Below are positions 1-9,709 of a stretch of 64,000 bases of DNA, in pieces (position 1 is the stretch's first letter; each line of letters begins with the position of its first letter). This DNA comes from Taxawa tesnikishii (nom. ined.). Lineage: Eukaryota; Ascomycota; Dothideomycetes; Dothideales. The stretch spans positions 186,001 through 250,000 of the forward strand of contig JAPDRO010000009.1 of the NCBI GenBank assembly GCA_030247885.1, given 5' to 3'. Made by a program: the position numbers and the translations under genes. The notes under the pieces were generated by a model. The model saw nothing but the letters and a program-made list of their open reading frames with translations, made no database searches and had not been told where the DNA came from.

Positions 1-447
1 ACACTTGAGCAGAGTTTGAGCGGCAATGGACTGCAACAATCCCTTCAAGGAAGCACTACCCCGGGATTTTTGTCAAGTCTCTTCATGGAAGCTTTCACAA
101 CCAACACAACGATGTTATCAGGCATCACAGCGGACTACGGTGGCCAGCAACCCACTTACACGGCCGAACCCTTTCCCACCCTTGGAGACAACACTATGCA
201 AGAATACCCACCAGATCCCTTGATGGGCTTTGCTCCAGCTGACACGGCGAGAATCTCGGACGGCACGATCGATCGTGTTGGACTTCACGACCGTATGATG
301 GCCAACAACCTCAACACCGGCCTTGAAGCGCCGCTCGACACCCAGGCGAACCCAGGGTTTAACTCAAGTTACATCAACATGCCGCAGCCCGTCGGAGACC
401 AAGCCATGCCGGGTCTTAACCCGCAGCTGGGGAGCACGTTTGGTTGA
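1..447 (+). CDS. C-terminal end of an unknown protein (5' part outside window)
   Basis: An open frame runs from the window edge to a TGA at 445-447, giving about 148 codons with no obvious internal start. The sequence is rich in Met, Asn, Gln, Pro and Gly, has no recognisable domain, and reads like the disordered tail of a fungal regulator. The composition (repeated PQ, GLN and MPGL-type patches) is typical of the C-terminal region of fungal transcription factors, but that is only an impression. The gene starts upstream of this window, so neither its start nor its function can be judged. It could also be a chance open frame. Confidence 0.4.
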   Translation, partial: TLEQSLSGNGLQQSLQGSTTPGFLSSLFMEAFTTNTTMLSGITADYGGQQPTYTAEPFPTLGDNTMQEYPPDPLMGFAPADTARISDGTIDRVGLHDRMMANNLNTGLEAPLDTQANPGFNSSYINMPQPVGDQAMPGLNPQLGSTFG

Positions 448-781
448 ACCCCAGCGGGTGTCAGTCACACCGACTTAACGACTTTCCCATCGGTTCCTGC
501 CCAGTCCTCTGCGACCAGTAGAGTCTCACAGGTCTAGCCAACTTGTGAAACTGACACCAGTTTCAACCAATGCCGAGAGCGATCGCTCGAAGACCAGTTG
601 CTCCGAGCACTAGAAAGAGTAGACACAGTTCTTCACAAGAGCATTGCTGCAAAATCCCAACCGGAGGGGCCCGCTATCTGCAGGGTGGGCAATGCACGGA
701 TATTTATACATTATAGAGAAGTGGATAACAATTGAATACACTGAATATACTGAATATTCAGTTGTTATTCAGTGATTTATA
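448..781. other. Intergenic stretch with an AT-rich inverted repeat
   Basis: No gene is visible. The last 80 bases are AT-rich. Around 740-775 CTGAATA and its complement TATTCAG occur several times in both directions, forming an imperfect inverted repeat just before the next start codon. It may be promoter sequence or a small hairpin. Confidence 0.4.
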
Positions 782-1580
782 ATGATGAATATTCAGTCAT
801 TCTCTACCCTGGCTATCTGTTTTGCAGACGCCAATCAGCTGGATAACGACACAGTCGGTTACGCCACAACAGATTCCAACCCATCTTGCCCAAGCCCTCA
901 CACCCTTCTTTCCCGTCCTCCCGCAATGAATGAGATTCCACAAGTCGAGTCAACCTGTGGGATGGACACCGGCACCGAAGCGCTCCCGGAACTACAACTC
1001 GACAGCCAACTTCAAGACCTACGACATCGAGATGTACTGGGTCAAGAGCTGAGGAGCGGCAACGGCTCTATACTCTCCAGACTCCAGCTGATCAGGCCAG
1101 CCCCTCCCAAAACGTGGGCAGAGTGGCAAGCGGAGGGTGAAGCATGGCAGAAAGATCAGGCTATCAGGAAGGCAGAAGAGCAGCAAAAGGGGAGAGTGAA
1201 GAAGGCCATGAAGAGGGCAGCAGGCCCGAAACCCGTCGGACCAAAGGTATCCAAGCCCCCAAAGAGACGTGGTGTGAAACCTGGCTACAGACAGAGCCTG
1301 TACAAGCAGTTATGCCGCTGTGCGGATGCGTCTCGCCGTACGTGCACTTGATCGAGTTCGAGCAAGGCGTCGACTGCAAGGTCAGGCAAGGAGGCGGTGT
1401 TTCCGTAGCAATTGCAAGGCGTGTGGCAAGACGCTACAAGAGCGAAGGTGGTCTGGGGTACCACGAGAGAGGAGTGATTTGTACTGCACGTGGCTCCGTT
1501 TCGGCAAAAGCGAAGACGGCGAGTATCCATACTACCACAACGTGTGCGGCAAACGACACAAAACAGAGCAGCGACTGTGA
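782..1580 (+). CDS. Uncharacterised Cys-rich protein with a GATA-finger-like C-terminus
   Basis: Two exons, 782-1337 and 1381-1580, joined over a 43-bp intron (GTACGT..CTGCAAG), give 251 residues. The splice is inferred because it is the only nearby one that leads from the first frame into an open Cys-rich frame. Residues 1-100 are polar. A Lys/Arg-rich basic stretch follows (around residues 135-175). The C-terminus holds CFRSNCKACGK, then LYC, then HNVCGKRHK. The final NVCGKRHK resembles the second knuckle of GATA fingers (NACGxxxK), but the spacing between the Cys pairs is not canonical. A nuclear DNA-binding role is therefore only a guess. Without the intron the first exon would end at 1351 and lose the Cys-rich part. 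Confidence 0.5.
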
Positions 1581-2402
1581 AATCACGAAAAGGACCCGCA
1601 CGGGCTCTGCATGCCGGTGGTCTGGGCGAGCCGCGCTTCGACGGAATCGTTCTAGATGGGTGGTGGGGGAGGAGGAAAAGGGGAGATTGTTTTTGGCTGA
1701 ATGGGATGTGATGAGCGCTTCACTCCCTTCTTGAGCCACCGTCCTGTCTTTTCTTTTGATCTCTGTCACTGGCCGTGCGACAGATGACCATGCGTTTTTT
1801 TGGAAGCGAACGAGAAACATGAAAACACCATACACACACACACACACTCCCTCTCTCTTTCTCCCAGCCTTTCATCCGTCTTCGTTTTGCTCTCCTGTAT
1901 AGATCCGCCAGCGAAACAGTCACGTAAACTCCGCAACGAACACCGACGAGACTCGACGCTTCAGCCTACGCAAGAACAACAACGCCCAGTTGCTTAGGCC
2001 CCGACAAGAAAAACCCCCACTACGTTGGTAAACACGAAATGGTAATACTCGACTGATGGATTGGAGAGGAGAGAAAAAGGGAGGGGGTATCTTAGCTCAT
2101 AGACGCAATGAAAACGACAACTTTTCTCGGTTCCCATCCGAATCCTCAAATCTGCACTTCATCAACCGTCCTCCTTCCCTCTTTCCCTGTTCGCTTCCAT
2201 TAATATATCCCCCTATATCTACCGGATCCGAGCGGGAAGAATATCCCTCCGCTGTGCGCAAATATTCCAAATTGCCGCCAAGCGGGGACCGGATATAAAA
2301 AAGAAAAGTCCAGAATGGCCATCCAAGGAGTTGATCGAGTAGGACCTCGGAGGTCGGATCGGCAAAATGGGGGCGTTGGGCGGGTTCGGGCGGGTCGGGG
2401 TT
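1581..2402. other. Intergenic region with short CA and CT-rich tracts
   Basis: No convincing gene. It holds a short (CA)n run at about 1831-1847 followed by a CT-rich tract, and AT-rich DNA around 2200. Open frames here are broken, arginine- or serine-rich and look like noise. Confidence 0.5.
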
Positions 2403-2419
2403 TGTGTGTGTGTGTGCGC

Positions 2420-2492
<73 letters not shown>

Positions 2493-2496
2493 TGTC
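2403..2496. repeat. (GT)n microsatellite, about 94 bp
   Basis: An almost pure GT repeat, interrupted once by GCGCGC and near the end by an A. Read on the minus strand it is a (CA)n tract that starts two bases after the stop codon of the penta-EF-hand gene, so it should lie in that gene's 3' untranslated region. Confidence 0.95.
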
Positions 2497-2498
2497 AT

Positions 2499-3900
2499 TT
2501 ATCTCTGTTTGAGGATCTCTGTAACAAGGCAAGAGAACCGCGGGGTTTTGTTTCAGTAAAGTCCCGTATCGGTTTGGGGGAGATGCTGTTGAAGAGGAAG
2601 AGGGCCTGCGCACCTGTCAAGAACTCCTCACTGCGAACACCACGGATTTCCGTTAGCCTTTTCTTGATTTCTTTCATTTTTTTGTTTCTCAGATCTCTTT
2701 CCCCTTTGTCGCACTCGTTTCACAACAACCCCTCCTTCTTTCCCATGAAACGTTTTTTCTTTGTGTGTGTTTTTTGCTTTGCACTTACAAACTGAGTGTG
2801 ATATAGCCATCCCGATCGTCGTCGTACTTCTTGAACACGTCGGTCATGCGCTTCAGACTGATGCAAGCCTGTACGAAAAGGTCGAAACTCAACCCCTTCT
2901 CCCTCCCATGCCCGTACCCACCATGCCCAGCCCCGGGTCCGCCGTAGGTATCGTCGCCCCTCCCGCCCACGTTCCTCGCATACGTGCTGAACAGCAGCTG
3001 CACGAACTGCGGACTCAACCGGTACCCGAAGGCGACGAGGGCGTCGCCGAACTCGTCGAAGCTGATGTTGCCGCTCCTGTCGGCATCGAAGCGGTCGAAG
3101 AGGCTCCGCCACGCGGCCAGGAAGCCCCAGAGCCCGCAGAACTCGTCGAAGTTGATGGTGCCGGAGCGGTCGGTGTCGAACATGCGGATCATCATCTTGA
3201 CCGTGTGCGGGTCGAAGGCTGTGTAGTCGCCGTTGACGAGCGCGCGCCGGAGCGAGGACTCGGTCAGTTGGCCGGTGCGGTCTTTGTCTACGGCGACGAA
3301 GAGCGGCCAGAGCGCATCTCTGTCGTTGCCGCTGCGCGGTGCGGGCGCGACGGTGGGCGGTCGCTGTTGCTGCGGGATCGGTGGGCGGTTATGGTAGCCG
3401 GCCGGCGGCGGTCCTTGTCCGTAATTCGCAGGCGGGGAGGCGAGGCGTATGCGTTTCGTGGGGGCGGCGCTGGCCCGCCTTGCTGGGGACCACCTTGCTG
3501 GTAGTTGTTGTTGTTGTAACGCGGTGATTGCGGGTTGTAGTTGTCGTAGCGCTGCCGCCCGTCGGCGTAGGCGGGTGACTGTGCCCCGGAGGTGGATTGG
3601 TAGCCAGTGCTGGGTTGGTAGCCGGAACTGGCTGGGCGCGCGTAGCGGTCGTCTGGGCGGAGATTCTGGACGGGTGCGGGCAGTGGAGGCTTGCTGCCGT
3701 AGTTTGAGGAGGAGGTGCGCGAGGGGTTGGAGAGCATTGCTGCTGCTTGTTCTGGTTCGGCGTGGCTGGTTCGGTGGTCGAGTCAGCGATGGTGTTGGCA
3801 GTGTGCTTCTCCAGAGGGCGTGAAGAACTGGCGACGACGGAGTGACGAGTGACTTACGCAGGAGGGCATCCGGGTTGCCGGCGTATCTGTTGTATGCCAT
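2499..3900 (-). CDS. Penta-EF-hand calcium-binding protein (ALG-2/peflin family)
   Basis: Four exons on the minus strand: 3858-3900, 2789-3751, 2614-2630 (17 nt) and 2499-2518. The introns are GT..AG and the phases close to 347 residues. The first ~165 residues are a Pro/Gln/Tyr/Gly-rich disordered tail. Then come EF-hand loops DKDRTGQLTESS, DTDRSGTINFDE, DADRSGNISFDE, a degenerate fourth hand and DDDRDGYITLSF. The protein ends in EEFLTEILKQR, the usual PEF terminus. Such proteins bind Ca2+ and dimerise through the fifth hand at membranes and ESCRT sites. The frame breaks once: a G4 run (plus strand 3434-3437) needs one more base to connect the tail to the EF-hands. This fits the window-wide pattern of missing bases rather than gene decay. 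Confidence 0.85.
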
Positions 3901-3967
3901 GTTGGCGAGAAGACGAGGGCGCAGATGTGAGATGTGTCGCGCAGTGATTCAGGCCGAGTCGCTGCTT

Positions 3968-4003
3968 CGTTCTCGTTCTCGTTCTCGTTCTCGTTCTCGT
4001 TCT
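3968..4003. repeat. (TCTCGT)n hexanucleotide repeat
   Basis: About six near-perfect TCTCGT units just upstream of the penta-EF-hand start codon at 3900, in its probable 5' leader or promoter. Confidence 0.85.
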
Positions 4004-4758
4004 GCTGAAAGGGCTGTAGATACAGTGAATGCAAAGAGAAGGAAGGCTGCAATCGCTTGCGCGGGGCGTGGAGGGGTCTATGGCACAAGTCAGACGAGGG
4101 TCAACAGATGCGCTGCGGTGCAACAGGTGGGCGATGCTGCGCGCAGTTGATGTGGTGCCGGAAGACGGCTGTGGTCGTACGTACAACAAACACAGCAACA
4201 ACGTCAATGCAGGTTCAGATCAAAGCAGAGCCAGAGCGTACAAGGCAAGATGACCGCAGGAGCAGGAGACGGGAATGCGCATATGACGATGGGGCCCCGC
4301 CAAGCCAAGCCCCGCCAAGCCAAGCCAAGCCACCAGCTGGCAGCTGGCAGCTGCGCAAGCCTCGTTCGATTTCACTCATGCAACACTTCCGTCTTTGGCA
4401 ACCCTATAAATAAACAAGGTGCAGCATACCGAAAGGCCGTCTCGCTCTGATCTAGACTTTGTAGACACGTGCTGACCGACGAGAAACACTTGAGAGCGAG
4501 CCTGAAAAATAATCATCTCCAAGTCCGAGTCTGATTCTCGAACTGAGGATGCTTCATCTGCGTACTGCTGAACCACAATCTCCCACCGCGCACAAACCAA
4601 ACTCCTGGACATTGCCCAATCGCCCAAACCAAAGGAGATTGCAACCCATATCATGCGAAAGTGATATCTTTTTCCCAGCCTTTGGCACGACCCACAAGAT
4701 TTCCTAAAAAGAAAGGACGATTACAATGCATAAGTGAAATTATTCTCGAACAAGAAAC
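4004..4758. other. Intergenic region with AAGCC short repeats
   Basis: This lies between the penta-EF-hand promoter and the 3' end of the MADS-box gene. No gene is visible. A small cluster of AAGCC/CCGCC repeats sits at about 4293-4333, followed by three CAGCTGG copies. Confidence 0.5.
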
Positions 4759-6656
4759 TCAGCTCCGTGTCCTCTTCCCACCGCCGCCTGCATCTTCCTC
4801 GTCCAACTTTCTCTTTCTGTCAGCGTCCTCGTCTCTGAAGCTCGGCCCGCTGAACGCAACAGGCGTCTGGAAGTTCAGCGGTGATGGCATCATGTTGTTG
4901 CTATTCCTATCCCACCACGCGTCAGCCCAGAGCGACGATGGACTCGGCAGCATTTGGTTGCCTTCCATGATGCGACTTGGCAGTGCCGACAGCGGTGTTT
5001 CGATGTGATCCCTCTCTCTGTTGACCGCGTGCGGGTTGGTGCTGATGGGCGGAGCCGGACGTGCGAACGGATTAGGAGGTCCGGACGCACCCGCAGAAAG
5101 TAGAGCGTTCGTCGAAGGCGACGGTGGAGGTAGGACAACACCAGGGTTAGCAGCCGGAGCGGGTCCGGTTCCGATTCCGGTTCCAGCAGTAGTGGTCGTA
5201 TCTTTTGGTGACGAGTCTCCAGTAGCGCTGCCGCCATCTGATTGCTCGCTCGGAATCTGTACCTTCAGTCGGGGGCGTTTGGCCTCTGATTGCATCGTGC
5301 TTGCACGTGACGGTAGCGGAATGCTTGGTACTGAAGACGATGACGCTGTTCGCTGGGGCGGACGTGCAGGCAACGGAGCCGGTGGCGGTTTCGGCGACGC
5401 GCCATTCGCTTTGTCACGGGACATGGCAGCAACGTCAATAGACTGCGACCTCGGACCCTCGACCTTGATCGTTGGCTGAGGCTCTGAAGTGCTCGTGCCT
5501 CCCCAATGCTGTGCTAAAAGCGAGCGGCTGTCGTCGATAGGCGTGAAGATGCTGTAAGACTTTGCGTGAGCGGGAAGGGGTTTCGGCTGAGGCAACGGCG
5601 GGCTTTGAAACGTGCTCTGGTCCGGCTGCGGAGAAGGCCGAGGCTGCGGCTGGGATACGCTTAACCGCTGCTGCTGCTCTTGCGGTGGTGGTTGCGGCGT
5701 TGGCTGGCGGGTCTGAGGCGCAGCTTGCGGTGGTTGTGGGATCGGATGGGGATACGCTGGTGGCATCGAGCTCCTCCTCTGGTCCTGCATGTAAGCTTGT
5801 TGCATCTGCTGGTGCGTCGGCTGCGGGTGGGTATAATGGTACTGCGGTGCTTGCGGGTGTGGTTGGGGTGGTGTTCCCCTCTGCACCTGTTGCACACCCG
5901 CAGCAGCTTGGGGATTGTAGAAGGGAGGGTTGGGAGTATAGGCATAGCTGGGCTGAGGTGTGGGTGCTTGCGAGGCTGGGTGGTGCTGCGGTATCGCGAG
6001 GTTCGAGCTTGTCCGGCGCAGGTGCTGGTGGGAGGCCCGCGACGACGGTCTCGAGATGCCCTGTGGCTGAGGGGTAGGTCCACGGTGGACGTACGGTATA
6101 GCACCGTTGGTAACTGGTGGTGAACCGGAAGGCGTGTGGTGTCTGATGTGTTGGAGGCCAGGTTGGTTGGCAAGATTGCGTGCCATCATCGGAGCTTCTG
6201 GGGAGAGTGCGATTCGGGTGGTGGAGAGCCTACGTTGTCCTCCTCTTCGTCCTCGTCATCTCCACCGCCCTTCCCAGCAAAATCGGCAGGTCCCTTGTGT
6301 TCGTGTGCACCGCCATACTGTTGCAACGTTAGTATGTGGGAGAGTTCGAGGCAGTGGAGGGTTGGCGTACGTATTGGAAGCGACCGATGGTTTCGTGGAT
6401 GTCTCCGGAAGAGAACTCGTAAAGCTTCTTGTTGTGGCCGAAGATGATGACAGCGACGTCAACGGAGCACAGGACGCCGAGCTCGTATGCTTTCTTGAAG
6501 AGACCGCCTTTGCGCTTGAGGAAGGTCCTGTTCGCGACCGATGATCAGCAAACCATTGCGCGACCCGTATCGCTGGGCAGAGAGATGCGCGAGTACTTAC
6601 ACGGAGCGGTTCCTGTCATCCTTGATTGGCCTGATTTCAATTTTTCTGCGACCCAT
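4759..6656 (-). CDS. rlmA: MADS-box transcription factor, RlmA/Mef2 type
   Basis: Three exons: 6601-6656, 6371-6527 and 4759-6317. The first two introns (73 and 53 bp) interrupt the MADS box. The start [19 protein letters not shown] and the following [14 protein letters not shown] and [19 protein letters not shown] segments are the DNA-binding and dimerisation core (residues 1 to ~70). [13 protein letters not shown] follows, typical of fungal RlmA. The rest, to 590 residues, is Pro/Gln-rich activation-type sequence ending KRTRS. RlmA acts downstream of the cell-wall-integrity MAP kinase in Aspergillus and Saccharomyces (Rlm1). The frame breaks once in exon 3, at the C4 run (plus strand 6200-6203) before residues EAPMMARN. 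One extra C restores it. Confidence 0.9.
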
Positions 6657-7693
6657 TATTGCGAACGCAGACGCGCAGTAAGATGGCCAAAGGTTTCAAG
6701 AACGGTGCTGTGCCGTGAAGCTTCGATATCAGCACGAAGCGTGTTCGCGACGCTCTCAGCCGATCTGACTTGGGAACGACGGCGAGAATGTAATAAGGCC
6801 GAACAATAACAATAGCACGACGGTATGGCCAAGGGCGTATGTCAACGCGCTGACGCAAGTCTCAAGGCGCTGCGATAATGCGCCTGGAGTAAGCTGCGGT
6901 GACCTGTAGGTGGTATCTATTTTAAGGACAACCACGCGAGGAACGATTTGGGGAGGAGGGAACAGCAAGGGCAAAGGAAAGTCGAGGCTTGATCAGCAAA
7001 ACGTCCCACGGCTCGGACATCCTTGCTGCACGTGCAGGGCTAAGCAGCAGATCTGCTCGATCGAGTATATTTAGTCATCTTTGGGGCGGTTAACCTCGAT
7101 TATGCGCCCAATCGTAGTCCTACTTCCATCCTGAAACATTAGCCAATCCTAACGTTCCCGCAGCGGGCTCCAACGGACGGGCAGAGGTTCACAGCACTAA
7201 AAGCGCGAGCATGCACCAGCACCAGTCACCGTTCTCTGCTGCCGAGGGTCAACCCACGTGTTTTCGAGCCGTGCGACAGCACCACCCGCGCTTTGATATG
7301 GTGTGATGTTTCCACTGACACAAAGGCTGATTGTATACAGAGGTGTTCCGATTCAGCCGCAGGACGTCCGTCCGAAAGCAAGGGCAGTGTGCCTGCGGTG
7401 TGCTGATTCCCAGTCATGACAGCTCGGACGTCCCATACCATGAGTACGCGTCGACTATCTCACCACACAAAGCACGTAGATCCTGCGGGGATGGCCGTCT
7501 GGGGTGGATTTTCTCACGATGACTGGAATGCAACTGCACGCTCAGATGAGACGCAGTAAGACGAGATCAGCATTGGATTCGACATGAAGATGGTCGAAAT
7601 TGGACATCCCGATGCCTCAACCTTTCCACTTGCGGCAATACCGGACGTCAGAGTGGAGCAAACAGAAATTTGATCATCTTCGTTATTTAGTCT
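6657..7693. other. Intergenic region, nothing recognised
   Basis: About 1 kb covering the rlmA promoter and the DNA beyond the 3' end of the DUF3140 gene. Open frames are short and lack family features. Confidence 0.5.
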
Positions 7694-8312
7694 TTAGTTG
7701 TCCTTTTCCGGGTTATGTCCCCAGTTCTTCAGCGACTTTGCGCTCTTGCTATCCGGATTCTTCTTCGCCGTCTCCTCTTGAGCAAGGTGACGTTTGCAGT
7801 AAGAGACAACCTTTCTACACGTCAGCGCGGCTCGTTGTTGGTACCACTTCACATGTTTACCAACCTTACGCATGTGTTGGACGTCTTCCTCTTCGTACTT
7901 GCTCGGATCCTTCTTCGGGTTCTTCTCCAGAATCTTGATGATCTTGCGGCCGCTCTCGTGGCCGATTGTCTCTCCTTCAAGGCGCGCTTTAGAGCTGTCT
8001 TCTATAAAGGGCAGTGACCAACTCACCACTGCCGTCGTCTTTACTCCAACCTGCGCCAGCAGACTCCTCCTTTCCGAGCCAATCGGTCAGTTCTTTGGCG
8101 TCCATGTTGACTTTCCATGGTGTCAGTCAACATCAAGTATCTCTGAATCTTGGCGTGGCCGTGTTCAGCACTCACCAAGTTCATTGAACTCCCTGGTGCA
8201 GAATTAGCAGGGGTAGAATGAATGCGTGACGGATCCTGGCTGTCGCATATTGCAGGCTTGCAGGAGCTCCGAGCTCCACTCACTTGATGACAGTTTCTTT
8301 GTCCTTGACCAT
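7694..8312 (-). CDS. Small DUF3140-family protein
   Basis: Five small exons: 8284-8312, 8176-8192 (17 nt), 8027-8110, 7865-7974 and 7694-7810. They sum to 118 codons plus stop. The protein begins MVKDKETVIKEFNELVNMD, continues with ELTDWLGKEESAGAGWSKD, then GETIGHESGRKIIKILEKNP, and near the end has HMRKVVSYCKRHLAQEE. These are the conserved blocks of DUF3140, a small family found in fungi and bacteria. Its function is unknown; a hypothetical DNA-binding role has been suggested for bacterial members. The last intron uses a GTTGGT donor, the weakest splice call here. No frame breaks are needed. Confidence 0.85.
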
Positions 8313-9709
8313 TCTGACAACGCACACTGAAAAGGCTCTAGAAGCTCGAGAATGAGATTGAATGAGGGGGCGGGTTGGGATTCTATGTCTGAAGATCGTA
8401 TTATACATTGAACAAGGGATACAAGGTAGAAGATGGCTGCAGAGCCACGAAGAGCAACAACAGTGGTGACATCATCCATTGGCTTTCTGTCGCGTCCAGG
8501 AAACGTTTCTTCCACGCGTGCGCGCAAGGTTCTGTGTTTCAGACCGGGAACTCCAACTTTGCGCAAACGTCCATCTAGATGCCGGCCCCTATTTCTTTTG
8601 CGACAGCCAGCAGCAAATGGCTTGTTGCAATTTCAGGGTTTTGTTGCAGGGTGTCCCTTGTTCAGGCTTATTGCCTTGCCAACCTCGAGCAGTCGGCTTC
8701 TGCAGGTATTGCAATCTCGAGACGCTGTAGAAGGTCCTGCAGGTGCGCGAATCACAGCGCCAAACTCGCCGCAGAGACCCTGGCTGGGTGGACGAGAGAA
8801 GACCAATCCTGAAATCTAAGATTGAAGCTCCCGCCGACCGTCTATTGGCGCCTTCTAGTGTGCCTCGGGGAATTAGAACGAATGCCGACCACTCGCGGTG
8901 CGTTCCTCGACGGAGAGCGATGCTCTTGATGTACTGTAGCTTTTTGGAAGGGATCCTGTCGAGATAGATATACCCTCCGGATGGCGGCAGCCGAAGTGCG
9001 TAACAGCCTGCGCGTGTTTGATCATCGTACGAAGATCTTGGATGCGCTGGCACGCACTTAACTGAAACACGTTATAGACCAGTTGCAGGGGCTAGCACAG
9101 GCCAATTATGCGGCGGACCGAGAGGCTTCTGACCATTAGCGCACAAGTCAGGGTCTGGTGGTTTACTGGCTCCTGAACTCTAGTTATCATCGAACGGGGG
9201 GTTGTTGACTTCTCCAATCTTCATGCGCCTTTGCTCTTCTCCTCCCTCTTTTTGCCCGTTTTGTCTGTTCTGCGAGCGCGTTTTGGCTTGCTCGTCCGCT
9301 GCCGTTGCGCAACCGTCGCCTCTGTTCTGCAGTACCGGTAGTAACCTTCGCGGCTCGCACTTGCCCTGCACATAGTTACCGCTGTGAACGTTGGCGCATC
9401 GCTCCGCAATCCAATTGATTGAATGCTCGCCAGGTACCTATAGCCCGGCAGCTCTATAATACCACGTCTACGTCAGGCCCTGCATCCCGACATCTTCGAC
9501 ACCATTGCGTAGTCTTACTTATCTCTGTTCTCACCAACCTACAATACCACTCGTCGATGCGATATCACCACCCCATCGGATGTCCAGACCTCTCCAACTA
9601 CTGTTCACTTCTATAAAGCGTCTGCCTTGGTTCACCCAGACGGATTCCTTCAACTGCGGAAACCTCGCCACACGAGAGCCCAGGCACACCGCGGCCCTTT
9701 GCCCACGCA
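8313..9709. other. Intergenic region, no supported gene
   Basis: About 1.4 kb between divergent genes. The longest open frame (minus, 8589-9053) has no start context, no domain and an Arg/Ser/Cys-rich composition, so it is left out. It should contain the promoters of both the DUF3140 and the Msb1/Mug8 genes. Confidence 0.5.

Noticed and set aside
2097-2613. Several 65-140 residue open frames across the GT repeat, on both strands
   Set aside because: They are translations of the dinucleotide repeat (THTHTH, VCVCVC) and carry no coding signal.
8589-9053. Minus-strand open frame of 154 codons
   Set aside because: No domain, no start context, biased composition; sits in a promoter-sized gap between divergent genes.
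9180-9409. Minus-strand frames rich in Arg, Gln and Lys
   Set aside because: Short, compositional, in the promoter region of the Msb1/Mug8 gene.
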